Part shown: piece after piece, positions 1 to 8,193 of the stretch
Numbering within the stretch: the first letter of the stretch is position 1
Layout of the letters: the number at the start of each line of letters is the position of its first letter
Notes under the pieces: model-generated
What the model was told of the DNA's origin: nothing
Seen by the model: only the letters and a program-made list of their open reading frames with translations
The model's database searches: none
Program-made: the position numbers and the translations under genes
NCBI RefSeq assembly: GCF_001730685.1
Contig: NZ_MDJR01000001.1
Location: 62,001-126,000 of the forward strand
Source of the DNA: Caloranaerobacter ferrireducens
GTDB lineage: Bacteria; Bacillota; Clostridia; Tissierellales; Thermohalobacteraceae
Length of the DNA: 64,000 nt
Direction of reading: 5' to 3'

Positions 1-23
1 TAGCAGCAGGTATAATTAAATAG

Positions 24-58
24 GAAAAAAGCAGCTTATAGTTTAGGCTGCTTTTTTT
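24..58 (+). terminator. Rho-independent terminator of an upstream gene
   Basis: AAAAAAGCAGC pairs with GCTGCTTTTTT around an 11-nt loop, and a run of T follows. The gene it ends lies left of the window. Confidence 0.8.
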
Positions 59-97
59 ATAATCCATAATTTATTTAAATCGAAGATTTTATTTTAA
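56..97 (+). repeat. Two-hairpin intergenic repeat, copy 1 (internally deleted)
   Basis: The left end (TTATAATCCATA) is joined directly to the right half (ATTTATTTAAATCGAAGATTTT) of the element seen complete at 44956-45068 and 26773-26887. The middle, including the GGAAATTATA/TATAATTTCC hairpin, is missing. It sits between the upstream terminator and the Lon-like gene. Confidence 0.7.
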
Positions 98-211
98 TAA
101 ATTTAATAATAGGAGACATCTATATTAAAGGAAACATTTTCGATTTGTAGAATATAAATTAATAAGACTTATTGTGGGGAATAAATATACTAAAATTATG
201 AGGTGATTTTT

Positions 212-2596
212 GTGAGAAAAGATTTAGTAGTACCAGTGGAGAAATTGAAAAATTCTTGTGACTTAAATATTTTTCAATTTGAGACAACAGAAGAGATTCT
301 TCCTATAAAAGAGATTATAGGCCAAGAAAGAGCAATGAAAGCTTTAAAGTTCGGATTATCCGTAAAGAAAAAGGGTTATAACATATTTGTTACAGGGATT
401 ACTGGTACTGGAAGAAATAGCTACTCTTATTCAGTAGCAAAAGATTTTGCAAAAAAAAGAAAAACTCCTGATGACTGGTGTTATGTTTATAATTTTAAGA
501 AGCCTGAATGTCCTAGGGCTATAAGGCTTAAGGTAGGCCAAGGTATAGTTTTCAAGAGAGAAGTAGAAAATGTTATTTCAAAGTTGAGAGTAGATATTTC
601 AAAGGTATTTTCATCAAGAGAATACGAGGATAGAAAAAATCTAATTTATCATAATTATCAGAAAAAGGTTGAAGAAATAATAGACGAATTAAATGTAATA
701 GCTAAAAATTATGGTTTTATATTCAAACAAAATGAAAATGGGCTAATAAGCATACCACTAGTAGACGGAAGGCCTATTAATGAAGAGGAATTAGAAAACA
801 TTTCAGAAGAGGAAATAATTAAGTTAAGAGAGAATTCAAGCAAGTTAAGTGCTGAAGCTTATGATATTTTTAATAAGTTTAGAAAATTAGATGAACAGTT
901 AAGAGATAGATTAAAACAGCTTAATGAAAAAGTAGCTTTTGATGCTGTTGATTTTTATCTAGACCAATTGATGAAAAAATATAAAGACAATGAAGAAATA
1001 GAAAAATTTTTGAACGAAATGGAAGACGATATAATCAAGAATTTAAGCCAGTTTTTAGACAAAGAAGAAAGTAGTAAGTTAAGTGAGATAATTGGTAAAT
1101 TATCTAAGCATGAAGATTTTTTTAAAAGGTATGAAATAAATCTTTTTATAGATAATAGTAACTGTCAAGGTGCACCTGTAATTAGAGAAGCTAATCCTAA
1201 TTATTATAACCTGTTAGGTAAAATAGAATATGTTAATGAATCAAGTATGTTAAAGACCGATCATACAAGAATTAAACCTGGAGCTATACATGAAGCAAAT
1301 GGAGGTTATTTAATAATACAAGCAAAAGATATATTAACTAATCCATTTGCATGGGATGGGCTTAAAAGATCATTAATTAGCGGGGAAATAAAAATAGAGA
1401 ACATTATAAAAGGGAGTGTTGTGGCAGAAACATTAAAGCCTGAACCTATACCTTTAGATGTTAAGGTGATTGTAATTGGAGATTATTACACATATCAATT
1501 GCTATACGATTATGATGATGATTTTAAGAAGCTTTTTAAGATAAGAGCTGATTTTGATATTGAAATGGAAAGAAATGAAGAAAATATAAGGAAAATAGCA
1601 TCCTTTATCGCATCCCATTGTAAAGGTGAGAATTTAAGACATTTTCATAAATCAGCTATTGGTAAAATAGTTGAATACTGTTCAAGATTAGCAGAAGACC
1701 AAAGAAAACTTACTGCTAGATTTAACGAAATAGTTGAATTACTTTATGAAGCTGACGCTTGGGCTGAAACTATGGGGGATTCAGTAGTTACAGATAAACA
1801 TATAGTAAAGGCAATAGAAGAAAAGATATACAGAAATAATAAGTATGAAGAAAAATTACAGGAACTGTTTAAAGAAGGTATACTGCTTATAGAAACATCA
1901 GGATGGAAAGTTGGAGAAATAAATGGTTTAGCTGTTATGGATTCAGGTCAGTATTCTTTTGGCAGACCAAATAAGATAACAGTTTCAACATTTGTTGGAA
2001 AAGAAGGAATAATAAATATAGAAAGAGAAGTACAAAAAAGTGGAAGCATACATGACAAAGGAGTTTTAATTTTAAGTGGATATCTTGGTGAAAAATATGC
2101 AAGAGAAACCCCTTTATCTTTAACTGCAAGTATAACTTTTGAACAGTCTTATGATTTTATAGACGGTGATAGTGCTTCAAGTACTGAACTATATGCATTA
2201 TTATCTAGTCTTTCAGACTTACCAATAAATCAGGCAATAGCTGTTACAGGTTCTGTAAATCAGAAGGGAATGATACAACCAATAGGAGGAGTAAATGAAA
2301 AAATTGAAGGATTTTATAAGGTTTGTAAGAGCAAGGGATTTAAAGGTGGAGAAGGAGTTATAATTCCTTATCAAAACATTAAAAATCTTATGTTAAGTGA
2401 TGAGGTGATTAAAGCAGTAGAAGAAGGAGAGTTCACGATTTATGCTGTAAAAACTATTGAAGAAGGTATAGAAATTTTAACTGGTGTCCCAGCTGGGGAA
2501 ATGGATAATAAGGGCAGATATCCAGTTGGAACTGTAAACTATTTAGTACAGAAAAAACTTGATAAATATGCTAATATAAGTAGAGAATATGATTAA
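212..2596 (+). CDS. Lon-like ATP-dependent protease (AAA_32 / Lon_C type)
   Basis: This is a cytoplasmic serine protease of the Lon superfamily, lacking the N-terminal Lon substrate domain. An AAA-type domain begins near residue 30. Its P-loop reads GITGTGRNS, with Arg where Lys is usual. A long helical insert follows (about 130-320), and the C-terminal proteolytic domain covers about 570-770. The Ser-Lys dyad is visible: Ser654 in DGDSASST and Lys697 in GVNEKIEGF, 43 residues apart as in classical Lon. I chose the GTG at 212 because GAGGTGA lies 6-12 bases upstream; an in-frame GTG at 203 would fall inside that ribosome binding site. The gene is monocistronic, with a terminator at 2621. Whether the Arg-containing P-loop hydrolyses ATP cannot be told from sequence. 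The family call is firm; substrates are unknown. Confidence 0.9.
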   Translation: MRKDLVVPVEKLKNSCDLNIFQFETTEEILPIKEIIGQERAMKALKFGLSVKKKGYNIFVTGITGTGRNSYSYSVAKDFAKKRKTPDDWCYVYNFKKPECPRAIRLKVGQGIVFKREVENVISKLRVDISKVFSSREYEDRKNLIYHNYQKKVEEIIDELNVIAKNYGFIFKQNENGLISIPLVDGRPINEEELENISEEEIIKLRENSSKLSAEAYDIFNKFRKLDEQLRDRLKQLNEKVAFDAVDFYLDQLMKKYKDNEEIEKFLNEMEDDIIKNLSQFLDKEESSKLSEIIGKLSKHEDFFKRYEINLFIDNSNCQGAPVIREANPNYYNLLGKIEYVNESSMLKTDHTRIKPGAIHEANGGYLIIQAKDILTNPFAWDGLKRSLISGEIKIENIIKGSVVAETLKPEPIPLDVKVIVIGDYYTYQLLYDYDDDFKKLFKIRADFDIEMERNEENIRKIASFIASHCKGENLRHFHKSAIGKIVEYCSRLAEDQRKLTARFNEIVELLYEADAWAETMGDSVVTDKHIVKAIEEKIYRNNKYEEKLQELFKEGILLIETSGWKVGEINGLAVMDSGQYSFGRPNKITVSTFVGKEGIINIEREVQKSGSIHDKGVLILSGYLGEKYARETPLSLTASITFEQSYDFIDGDSASSTELYALLSSLSDLPINQAIAVTGSVNQKGMIQPIGGVNEKIEGFYKVCKSKGFKGGEGVIIPYQNIKNLMLSDEVIKAVEEGEFTIYAVKTIEEGIEILTGVPAGEMDNKGRYPVGTVNYLVQKKLDKYANISREYD

Positions 2597-2620
2597 GATA
2601 AGTTTATATAGAAATATAGA

Positions 2621-2647
2621 AGCAGCCTTATATAGGTTGCTTTTTTT
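2621..2647 (+). terminator. Terminator of the Lon-like gene
   Basis: AGCAGCCT/AGGTTGCT stem with a 5-base loop followed by seven T. Confidence 0.8.
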
Positions 2648-2717
2648 ACACAACAAATTTCCTAAAAAGTTACATTGTTGTGAAATTTATTTATAATAGA
2701 AAAAACATAAAAAATGG

Positions 2718-2746
2718 TTGACATACCATATATACACATATATAAT
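2718..2746 (+). promoter_or_regulatory. Consensus sigma-A promoter of the RiPP-like operon
   Basis: TTGACA at 2718-2723, exactly 17 bases, then TATAAT at 2741-2746: both hexamers match consensus. Transcription would begin near 2753, about 315 nt before the precursor-peptide start codon. Just upstream, CACAACA (about 2650) and TGTTGTG (about 2675) form an inverted repeat that could be an operator. Confidence 0.75.
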
Positions 2747-3067
2747 TATATATAACAAATACTGGAAATGGACAAGATTACCAATTTATCAAATAAATTA
2801 AAGTAATTCTTTATAACATAATAAATTATATTTTTTAACAATTATAGAGTTTTGCAACAAAACATTAAATACTTTAAAGATGTAAGCAAAAACATATGTT
2901 CCAAGAGTATATATGTTAGGATAACTAGTATTTTTGATAAAACTTAATAGAGATTAATTTAGAAAAATTGCCGAAATATTTTTAAATAAACCTAAATAGC
3001 TATAGCTTTTTCAATGGTTGCAGAGTTCTGCAACAAACTAATATGTCATCTACAAAGGGGGGATATT
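2747..3067 (+). promoter_or_regulatory. Long untranslated leader upstream of the precursor peptide
   Basis: About 310 bases without a convincing gene. The word GAGTTYTGCAACAAA occurs at 2847-2861 and again at 3023-3037. The second copy forms the right arm of a perfect 8-bp hairpin, GTTGCAGA-gt-TCTGCAAC (3017-3034), ending about 20 bases before the AAGGGGGG ribosome binding site. This suggests post-transcriptional or regulator-mediated control of peptide synthesis. I do not recognise a known riboswitch class. Confidence 0.45.
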
Positions 3068-3202
3068 ATGAAGTATGAAAAACCTGTAATGTCAATACTA
3101 GAAGATGAAGAAGTATGTAATGAAATGTATTCATCAGGGATAATATTAGCTGCAGCACTGGCTATTGCAATAGTTGCTATTACACCTGAACCAGCATATT
3201 AA
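3068..3202 (+). CDS. Candidate RiPP precursor peptide, 44 residues
   Basis: Not a family I can name. The start is the ATG at 3068, because AAGGGGGG lies just upstream; an in-frame upstream GTG at 3014 has no ribosome binding site. Residues 1-19 are charged and read MKYEKPVMSILEDEEVCNE. They include a YxxPxM pattern like the YxxPxL leader motif that PqqD-like domains recognise in lasso-type leaders. Residues 25-37 (IILAAALAIAIVA) are purely aliphatic, and the peptide ends ITPEPAY. There is one Cys (residue 17), so a multi-thioether product is unlikely. The next genes encode a PqqD-like protein, a B12 radical SAM enzyme, a membrane peptidase and an ABC exporter, which makes a ribosomally made, modified and exported peptide the best reading. 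The cleavage site and modification are inference. Confidence 0.7.
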   Translation: MKYEKPVMSILEDEEVCNEMYSSGIILAAALAIAIVAITPEPAY

Positions 3203-3207
3203 TAGTA

Positions 3208-3256
3208 ATCCCAGGAATATTTTTTTGGTATTCAAAGAAATATTCCTGGGATTTTA
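3208..3256 (+). terminator. Intercistronic hairpin after the precursor gene
   Basis: A perfect 15-bp stem, ATCCCAGGAATATTT/AAATATTCCTGGGAT, with a 15-nt loop and a short T run. It begins 6 bases after the precursor stop and lies 113 bases before the next gene. It would act as a partial terminator or 3' stabiliser, giving more peptide than enzyme. Confidence 0.75.
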
Positions 3257-3368
3257 ACAATGTGATAATTATTGAATGATAAATAAAAATAGATAAATTT
3301 TATATTTGTGTATGGAAGGATAGCAGGTTTAAATTTATCAAAACGGAATTCAAAAGAGGAGTGGTGAT

Positions 3369-3674
3369 ATGTTAGATTTTAAACCGTGCAGGAAAACGGA
3401 ACTTTACAAAATAGAAAATGGTAAAGGTTACATAATAGGATTTAAATCTATAATAGAGTTGAATGAAGTAGCAGCAATATTCTGGGATATGGCAAATGGG
3501 AAAAACACTATTGCTAAAATTGTTGATTATATTTGTGAGGTATATGATGTAAATAATAAACAGACAGTTTATAATGATATATTAAGTATAATGAAGCAAT
3601 TAAGTAAGGAAGGAATATTAGTAGAAAATTGGGATCCTTTATATAAAAGTAAAATTATACTTAAAGATGCTTAG
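3369..3674 (+). CDS. PqqD-like peptide-recognition protein (RRE)
   Basis: A 101-residue stand-alone PqqD-fold protein. The pattern fits the family: an N-terminal beta segment (VKxxxG-like, here YKIENGKGYIIGF), then the LNEVAAIFWDMANG helix and turn, a helix around TIAKIVDYICEVYDV, and a final winged-helix segment DILSIMKQLSKEGIL. Such proteins bind the leader peptide and present it to the modifying enzyme. The ATG at 3369 has GAGGAGTGG upstream. It lies between the candidate precursor and the radical SAM gene, 95 bases before the latter. The family is recognised by pattern only; a profile search against PF05402 would confirm it. Confidence 0.8.
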   Translation: MLDFKPCRKTELYKIENGKGYIIGFKSIIELNEVAAIFWDMANGKNTIAKIVDYICEVYDVNNKQTVYNDILSIMKQLSKEGILVENWDPLYKSKIILKDA

Positions 3675-3769
3675 TAATGCATTATATTTTTATTACTATT
3701 TAGTTTATGAATATATAATAATGTAGTTTATTTTTTATTTGATTTTTAAATGGAATGGAGGTTTAGCAA

Positions 3770-5140
3770 ATGAATAGTGATTATATTGATGTTTTATTAG
3801 TGAATGCACCTTCACCACATCCTGGGAGTATTATTTCATATAGAATACAAGGGGTACCGCCATTAGGATTAGGTTACATTGGAACTTATTTAGAAAAGAA
3901 AGGGTATAAAGTTAAAATTTTAGATTTTTATATTGATGAAATTACAATTTTAGATTTAAAGTTAATTGTTAATGAATTACATCCTAAAATTGTAGCTATT
4001 TCTACAACAACAGAAACATATAATAATGGTGTTAAGATAGCAGATTATAGTAAAAAATTAGATGAAAATATTATAACAATTATGGGAGGATGTCATGTAA
4101 CTTTTGAATATGAAAATGCTTTAAATACTGGATTTATAGATATTGTTGTTCGTAATGAAGGAGAATTTGTTATGAAGGAACTTTGTGATTATTATATAAA
4201 AAAACAAGGTAAATTGGAGAATATAAAAGGAATATGCTATAAAAGAGGAGGAAAAATTATAAAAAATAATAGAAGAGAATTTATAAAAGATCTAGATAGT
4301 TTACCTTTTCCAGACAGAAGTTTATATCAGTTAGAAAAATATCCTATTCCAGGGACGATTTCTACAAGTAGAGGGTGTCCAGGCAGGTGTATTTTTTGCG
4401 CAGCTACTGCATTATCTGGAGGTAAATATAGAATTCGTTCAGTTGAAAATATAATTGATGAAATAAAATATTTAAAAGAGTTAGGAATTTCATATGTACA
4501 AATTGTTGATGATACATTTACAGCAGATGTTGATAGACTTTATAAATTTTTAGAAATATTAGATAAAGAGAATTTAGGTATTACATGGGGGTGTGAATCT
4601 AGAGTTGATATAATGAATAAAGAATTATTAAATTTTATGAAAAAATGTGGATGTATATCTATACAATTTGGAGTAGAAGCCGGAAGTCAAGAAATGTTAG
4701 ACTGTTTAAAAAAGAATATTACAATTGAACAAATTAGAAATGTTTTTCTTTGGGCAAGAGAAATTGATATAAAAACAGGTACATGTTTAATGATAGGACA
4801 ACCATATGATACTTTAGAAAGTATACAAAAGACTATTGAATTTGCGACAGAAATACAGTCTTATGGTGCTAGAGTTGTACTTAGTGTTACAACTCCATTC
4901 CCAGGAACATATATGTATAATAATCCTGAAAAAGTTGGTATCCATATAGTTGATAAAAATTTTGATAATTATAATACTTTTACACCTGTGTATGATACAA
5001 AACATTTTAAAAGGGAAGATATAAGAAGGAATTATTATGATGCAATAATTAAACTTGGTAGAGGGCTGAACGACAGTAAAAAGAAAGAAGAATATAGACA
5101 ATGGAGAGAATTTGTAAAGGCAAAAGCAGAGATATTATAG
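3770..5140 (+). CDS. B12-binding-domain radical SAM enzyme of the RiPP-like operon
   Basis: A 456-residue protein with an N-terminal cobalamin-binding Rossmann-like domain (about 1-145; GGCHVTFEYENAL and VVRNEGE match the family blocks) and a radical SAM domain from about residue 195. The cluster-binding cysteines are Cys203, Cys207 and Cys210 (SRGCPGRCIFCAA, CX3CX2C). Later blocks VEAGSQEMLDCLKK and TGTCLMIGQPYDT are typical of the fold. No SPASM-type Cys-rich tail follows. Related B12 radical SAM enzymes methylate unactivated carbons or do other difficult chemistry; here the substrate is most likely the 44-residue peptide. The aliphatic core would suit C-methylation, but that is inference. 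AATGGAGG precedes the ATG. Confidence 0.88.
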   Translation: MNSDYIDVLLVNAPSPHPGSIISYRIQGVPPLGLGYIGTYLEKKGYKVKILDFYIDEITILDLKLIVNELHPKIVAISTTTETYNNGVKIADYSKKLDENIITIMGGCHVTFEYENALNTGFIDIVVRNEGEFVMKELCDYYIKKQGKLENIKGICYKRGGKIIKNNRREFIKDLDSLPFPDRSLYQLEKYPIPGTISTSRGCPGRCIFCAATALSGGKYRIRSVENIIDEIKYLKELGISYVQIVDDTFTADVDRLYKFLEILDKENLGITWGCESRVDIMNKELLNFMKKCGCISIQFGVEAGSQEMLDCLKKNITIEQIRNVFLWAREIDIKTGTCLMIGQPYDTLESIQKTIEFATEIQSYGARVVLSVTTPFPGTYMYNNPEKVGIHIVDKNFDNYNTFTPVYDTKHFKREDIRRNYYDAIIKLGRGLNDSKKKEEYRQWREFVKAKAEIL

Positions 5141-5222
5141 CTAATTGTGGCTTTAGTTTTATGCATTGTTTGCGATTATAATATTAAGGAAGAATGTTAT
5201 TTGCATATATAAGGAGGCGAAC

Positions 5223-5903
5223 ATGGAAATAGTAAAAATAGAAATACCTGATAAAAATAAAGAAAATTTTATAAAATTATATATGACGATTTATATAAAT
5301 ATACTTAGGTATATAGCTATTCCATTGTATTTAATATATGGGATAATATTGGTGATAAATAGAAATTCCAAATTAATAATTTTAAATTCTCATTTAGTTA
5401 CAAATATAGGAATACTGTTAATATTATTTCCTATTTCACTTGCTTTAGAGGAAACATTTCATGCTGCTATATTAATAATTCAAGGTAGGAAAGAAGAAGT
5501 AAAGGCTTTGATGTTTAATGTTATATCAATAAGGAAAATTAGAGTTTTAGGAATTGGTGTATCAGTTTATTTCAAAGGGAAATTTAATAATAATGATATT
5601 CTATATATTTCATTAGCAGGACCTGTTATGTCATTGGTGATAGGTATATTAAGTATTATTATTGTTATTATTATACTACTATTTTTAAATGTTAATGTAG
5701 TATATTTTTATAATTATATTAAAATTTTAATAATAGGCTTTTTATTTTTACCAATGTTTTCACTTATACCAGTTGAAATTTTGGGAATAACTACAGATGG
5801 TTATAAAGTTTTAAAGATGATAAAAAAATTCAATATAAGTATAAATAATATAAGTAAATGTATATTGAATATAATAGTAAATTCATTTATATACATGCGG
5901 TAA
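5223..5903 (+). CDS. Site-2-protease-like membrane peptidase with altered zinc motif
   Basis: A 226-residue protein with about five hydrophobic segments (near 25-47, 55-75, 127-155, 160-178, 205-220). Three blocks resemble the M50/site-2-protease fold: EETFH at 76-80 where HExxH is expected, LAGPVMSL around 131-138, and LIPVEILGITTDGYK around 181-195, which resembles the NxxPxxxLDG block and supplies Asp192. The first zinc His is Glu76, so zinc binding may be altered or lost. AGGAGG precedes the ATG at 5223; the longer in-frame upstream start has no such site. By position it parallels YydH of the Bacillus yydFGHIJ operon and may remove the leader or confer immunity. Confidence 0.65.
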   Translation: MEIVKIEIPDKNKENFIKLYMTIYINILRYIAIPLYLIYGIILVINRNSKLIILNSHLVTNIGILLILFPISLALEETFHAAILIIQGRKEEVKALMFNVISIRKIRVLGIGVSVYFKGKFNNNDILYISLAGPVMSLVIGILSIIIVIIILLFLNVNVVYFYNYIKILIIGFLFLPMFSLIPVEILGITTDGYKVLKMIKKFNISINNISKCILNIIVNSFIYMR

Positions 5904-5909
5904 AAAGTT

Positions 5910-7304
5910 ATGAGTAGAGTGGTGTTTAAGATGATAAAAGATTTAAAGAAAATATGGAGTTATAAAAAGTTGAATAATGTTGGAATTAGTTTTTTTCTAA
6001 TATATACAATTTTAATTATTTTAGCAAATTTAATAGGACAGAGAATATTTTTTATATTAATACAAAATTATAAGTCTAACTATTATTTAATATACAACTC
6101 AACAATATATATTTATATAGCTATATCGTTTATATTTATTGGAAATGATATATTGAAGTTTATTAATAGTGGAGAATTTTTATTTTTAAGGAGTATCGGT
6201 TTTAAAGAAGAGCAATTGGTTTTAATATCTCTATTAAAAGAAAAGGCAGCTTTTGCTATTATATCGAGTTTATATATTGTATTAAATTTTAAAAAGGGAA
6301 TAGGAATATTTAGCAATATAATGGCTAGTCTTTTCTTTTTTTTAATAATATTTGGGTTAGTATGGCTTTATTATATTAACAGAAGTAAAATGTTAATTAA
6401 AATAAAAAATGTAGTAATATTTATATTTATTATATTTCTTATTAAGTATTTATGGATCGACTTTAAATATTTAACTGTTTTAGATACTAAAAAAATTATA
6501 ATTGATGGATTTTATAAAATAGGTAGAATAAAAGAGTTACAAACTTTAAAGCGATTTTTATTCGATTTAAATATTATGCAGATAGGTTTATTTTTGATAG
6601 TCGTATTTAATACTATTTTTTGGTGTAGGAAAAAATATATACAGCAATTTTATATTAGCAGAAATAGATTTAAATTATATAAAATTAAATCTACAGATGA
6701 GTTTATATATAAAAAATTTAATAAACATAATAACAAAATTATTGAGTTTGTATTGAAAGATATTTTGATATTGACTCAAAGGCTAGATTATAAAATAGTA
6801 CAGCTTATATTTATTTTGATATTTACTGTGATTATTATAAATGTTAATAAGGTAGATTTTATAAAAAATTTGATATTGATGTTTATATACATTTTCTTTA
6901 ACATGCTTTTTTCACAAGAATTATATAAAATTGAATCAGAAAACTTAAATTTATATAAAATGTTACCTATAAAATATAGAACATTTATAAATTCAAAAAT
7001 TTGTAGTTTAGTAGTACTAACTTGTTGGATGCCAATTATATTTCTAATAATAGAAACTTTAACAGGCAAAATTAGTATAGTGCATTTTATAATCAGTATA
7101 ATTTCCATTTTTATAATTTCTTTCATCATAGCTGTGTACTATTGTAGTATATTATCATTTTTTTATCCTAATATACACCATAAAACGGATATTCCAATGT
7201 TACTTTCTACTATATTAATTATATTTTTTCCGATTATTATTTTTGTTGTTGTTTATGTTGGAATGAAAAAGGGAAAAAATAATTGGTATAAAGTGGAGGA
7301 ATAA
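5910..7304 (+). CDS. ABC transporter permease subunit of the RiPP-like operon
   Basis: A 464-residue integral membrane protein with roughly ten hydrophobic stretches, extremely rich in Ile, Leu, Phe and Lys, and no soluble domain. No conserved motif lets me place it in a named permease family. Its job is inferred from the ATPase gene that starts one base after its stop codon. The peptidase gene ends 6 bases upstream, so all three are translationally coupled. The ATG at 5910 lacks a clear ribosome binding site; ATG 5931 (GAGTGGTG upstream) is a plausible alternative. It probably exports the processed peptide or protects against it, like YydJ. Confidence 0.75.
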   Translation: MSRVVFKMIKDLKKIWSYKKLNNVGISFFLIYTILIILANLIGQRIFFILIQNYKSNYYLIYNSTIYIYIAISFIFIGNDILKFINSGEFLFLRSIGFKEEQLVLISLLKEKAAFAIISSLYIVLNFKKGIGIFSNIMASLFFFLIIFGLVWLYYINRSKMLIKIKNVVIFIFIIFLIKYLWIDFKYLTVLDTKKIIIDGFYKIGRIKELQTLKRFLFDLNIMQIGLFLIVVFNTIFWCRKKYIQQFYISRNRFKLYKIKSTDEFIYKKFNKHNNKIIEFVLKDILILTQRLDYKIVQLIFILIFTVIIINVNKVDFIKNLILMFIYIFFNMLFSQELYKIESENLNLYKMLPIKYRTFINSKICSLVVLTCWMPIIFLIIETLTGKISIVHFIISIISIFIISFIIAVYYCSILSFFYPNIHHKTDIPMLLSTILIIFFPIIIFVVVYVGMKKGKNNWYKVEE

Positions 7305-7305
7305 T

Positions 7306-8013
7306 ATGTTAAAAGTTAGAGAGGTATCAAAGATATATGAAAATGGTAGAGGAATACAAGATTTTACTTTAGATGCTAATCAAGGGGAAGTTATTTGCTT
7401 AGTAGGTCCTAATGGAGCAGGTAAAACAACTATAATAAAAATGTTGGCTGGAGTAATGAAAAGTGATAGCGGCATGTGTGCTATTGATGCTATTCCCACT
7501 GTTGATGTAAATGCGAAATTTAAAATAGGATATTTGCCTGAAAATGTGTTTGTATATAATAAATTAACAGTATACAGTTTTTTGAGATTTGTAGCTACAA
7601 TGAAGGAAATTACTAATTTTGAAAAAGAGATAAAAAGATTTCTTTTTGAATTTGAATTGTGGGAATATAGAGATGAACCTATAAAAAAATTATCAATGGG
7701 AATGAAGAAAAAGATAGGAATAATAATTGCATTTCTTGGATACCCTAGCTTAATTATTTTAGATGAACCGACAAATGGGTTAGATACTAAAGGGATTATT
7801 TTTTTAAAAAATGAAATAAAAAAAGCTAAAGAAGAGGGATGTATAATTGTGATTTCAAGCCACATTTTAGATTTTGTAAAGCATATAGGTTCAAAATTTA
7901 TTTTTATAAAATCGGGGAAAATTGTGAGGCAAGTATCTGCTTTTGAAGGAATAGATTTAGAAGAAATATACAGTGTTCTATATTTTTCAGGGAATATGTC
8001 GTGTTTTCAATGA
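7306..8013 (+). CDS. ABC transporter ATP-binding subunit of the RiPP-like operon
   Basis: A 235-residue cytoplasmic ATPase. Walker A is GPNGAGKTT (about 34-42), the signature is LSMGMKKK (about 130-137, a variant of LSGGQ common in bacteriocin-type exporters), Walker B is LIILDEPTNGLD (about 147-158), and the H-loop His lies in ISSHILDF. GTGGAGG precedes the ATG. It is the last gene of the operon and pairs with the permease just upstream. The ORF ends in a short unconserved tail; a terminator follows at 8155. Confidence 0.88.
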   Translation: MLKVREVSKIYENGRGIQDFTLDANQGEVICLVGPNGAGKTTIIKMLAGVMKSDSGMCAIDAIPTVDVNAKFKIGYLPENVFVYNKLTVYSFLRFVATMKEITNFEKEIKRFLFEFELWEYRDEPIKKLSMGMKKKIGIIIAFLGYPSLIILDEPTNGLDTKGIIFLKNEIKKAKEEGCIIVISSHILDFVKHIGSKFIFIKSGKIVRQVSAFEGIDLEEIYSVLYFSGNMSCFQ

Positions 8014-8154
8014 TTAGTTGTAGCCATTCAACGAGGAAACAGAAAAAACATTTTTTGTTTAAATTTTATATATTGTTATATTCTAATACTTATGTAGCTG
8101 ATATAAGTTTTCAAAATAAATTAGAATATAAATAATATTAAAATGAATAAAGAT

Positions 8155-8193
8155 GGGTTAATAGCTGATAGCTGTCAGCTGTTAGCCCTTTTT
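8155..8193 (+). terminator. Terminator of the RiPP-like operon, built from a 'TAGCTG' word tract
   Basis: GGGTTAATAGCTG pairs over 13 positions (with G-U pairs) with CAGCTGTTAGCCC, followed by TTTTT. The hairpin overlaps the last codons and stop of the convergent cyclo-ligase gene. Confidence 0.65.

Noticed and set aside
1935-2129. Minus-strand ORF inside the Lon-like gene
   Set aside because: It is an antisense shadow of the coding frame, with no ribosome binding site and low-complexity Leu/Phe content. The same applies to other minus-strand frames such as 4814-5101, 7380-7865, 13114-13488, 20224-20619, 52303-52860 and 56177-56566.
3014-3067. Longer form of the precursor peptide starting at GTG 3014
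   Set aside because: No ribosome binding site before 3014, and the region forms a hairpin. AAGGGGGG sits at the right distance before ATG 3068.
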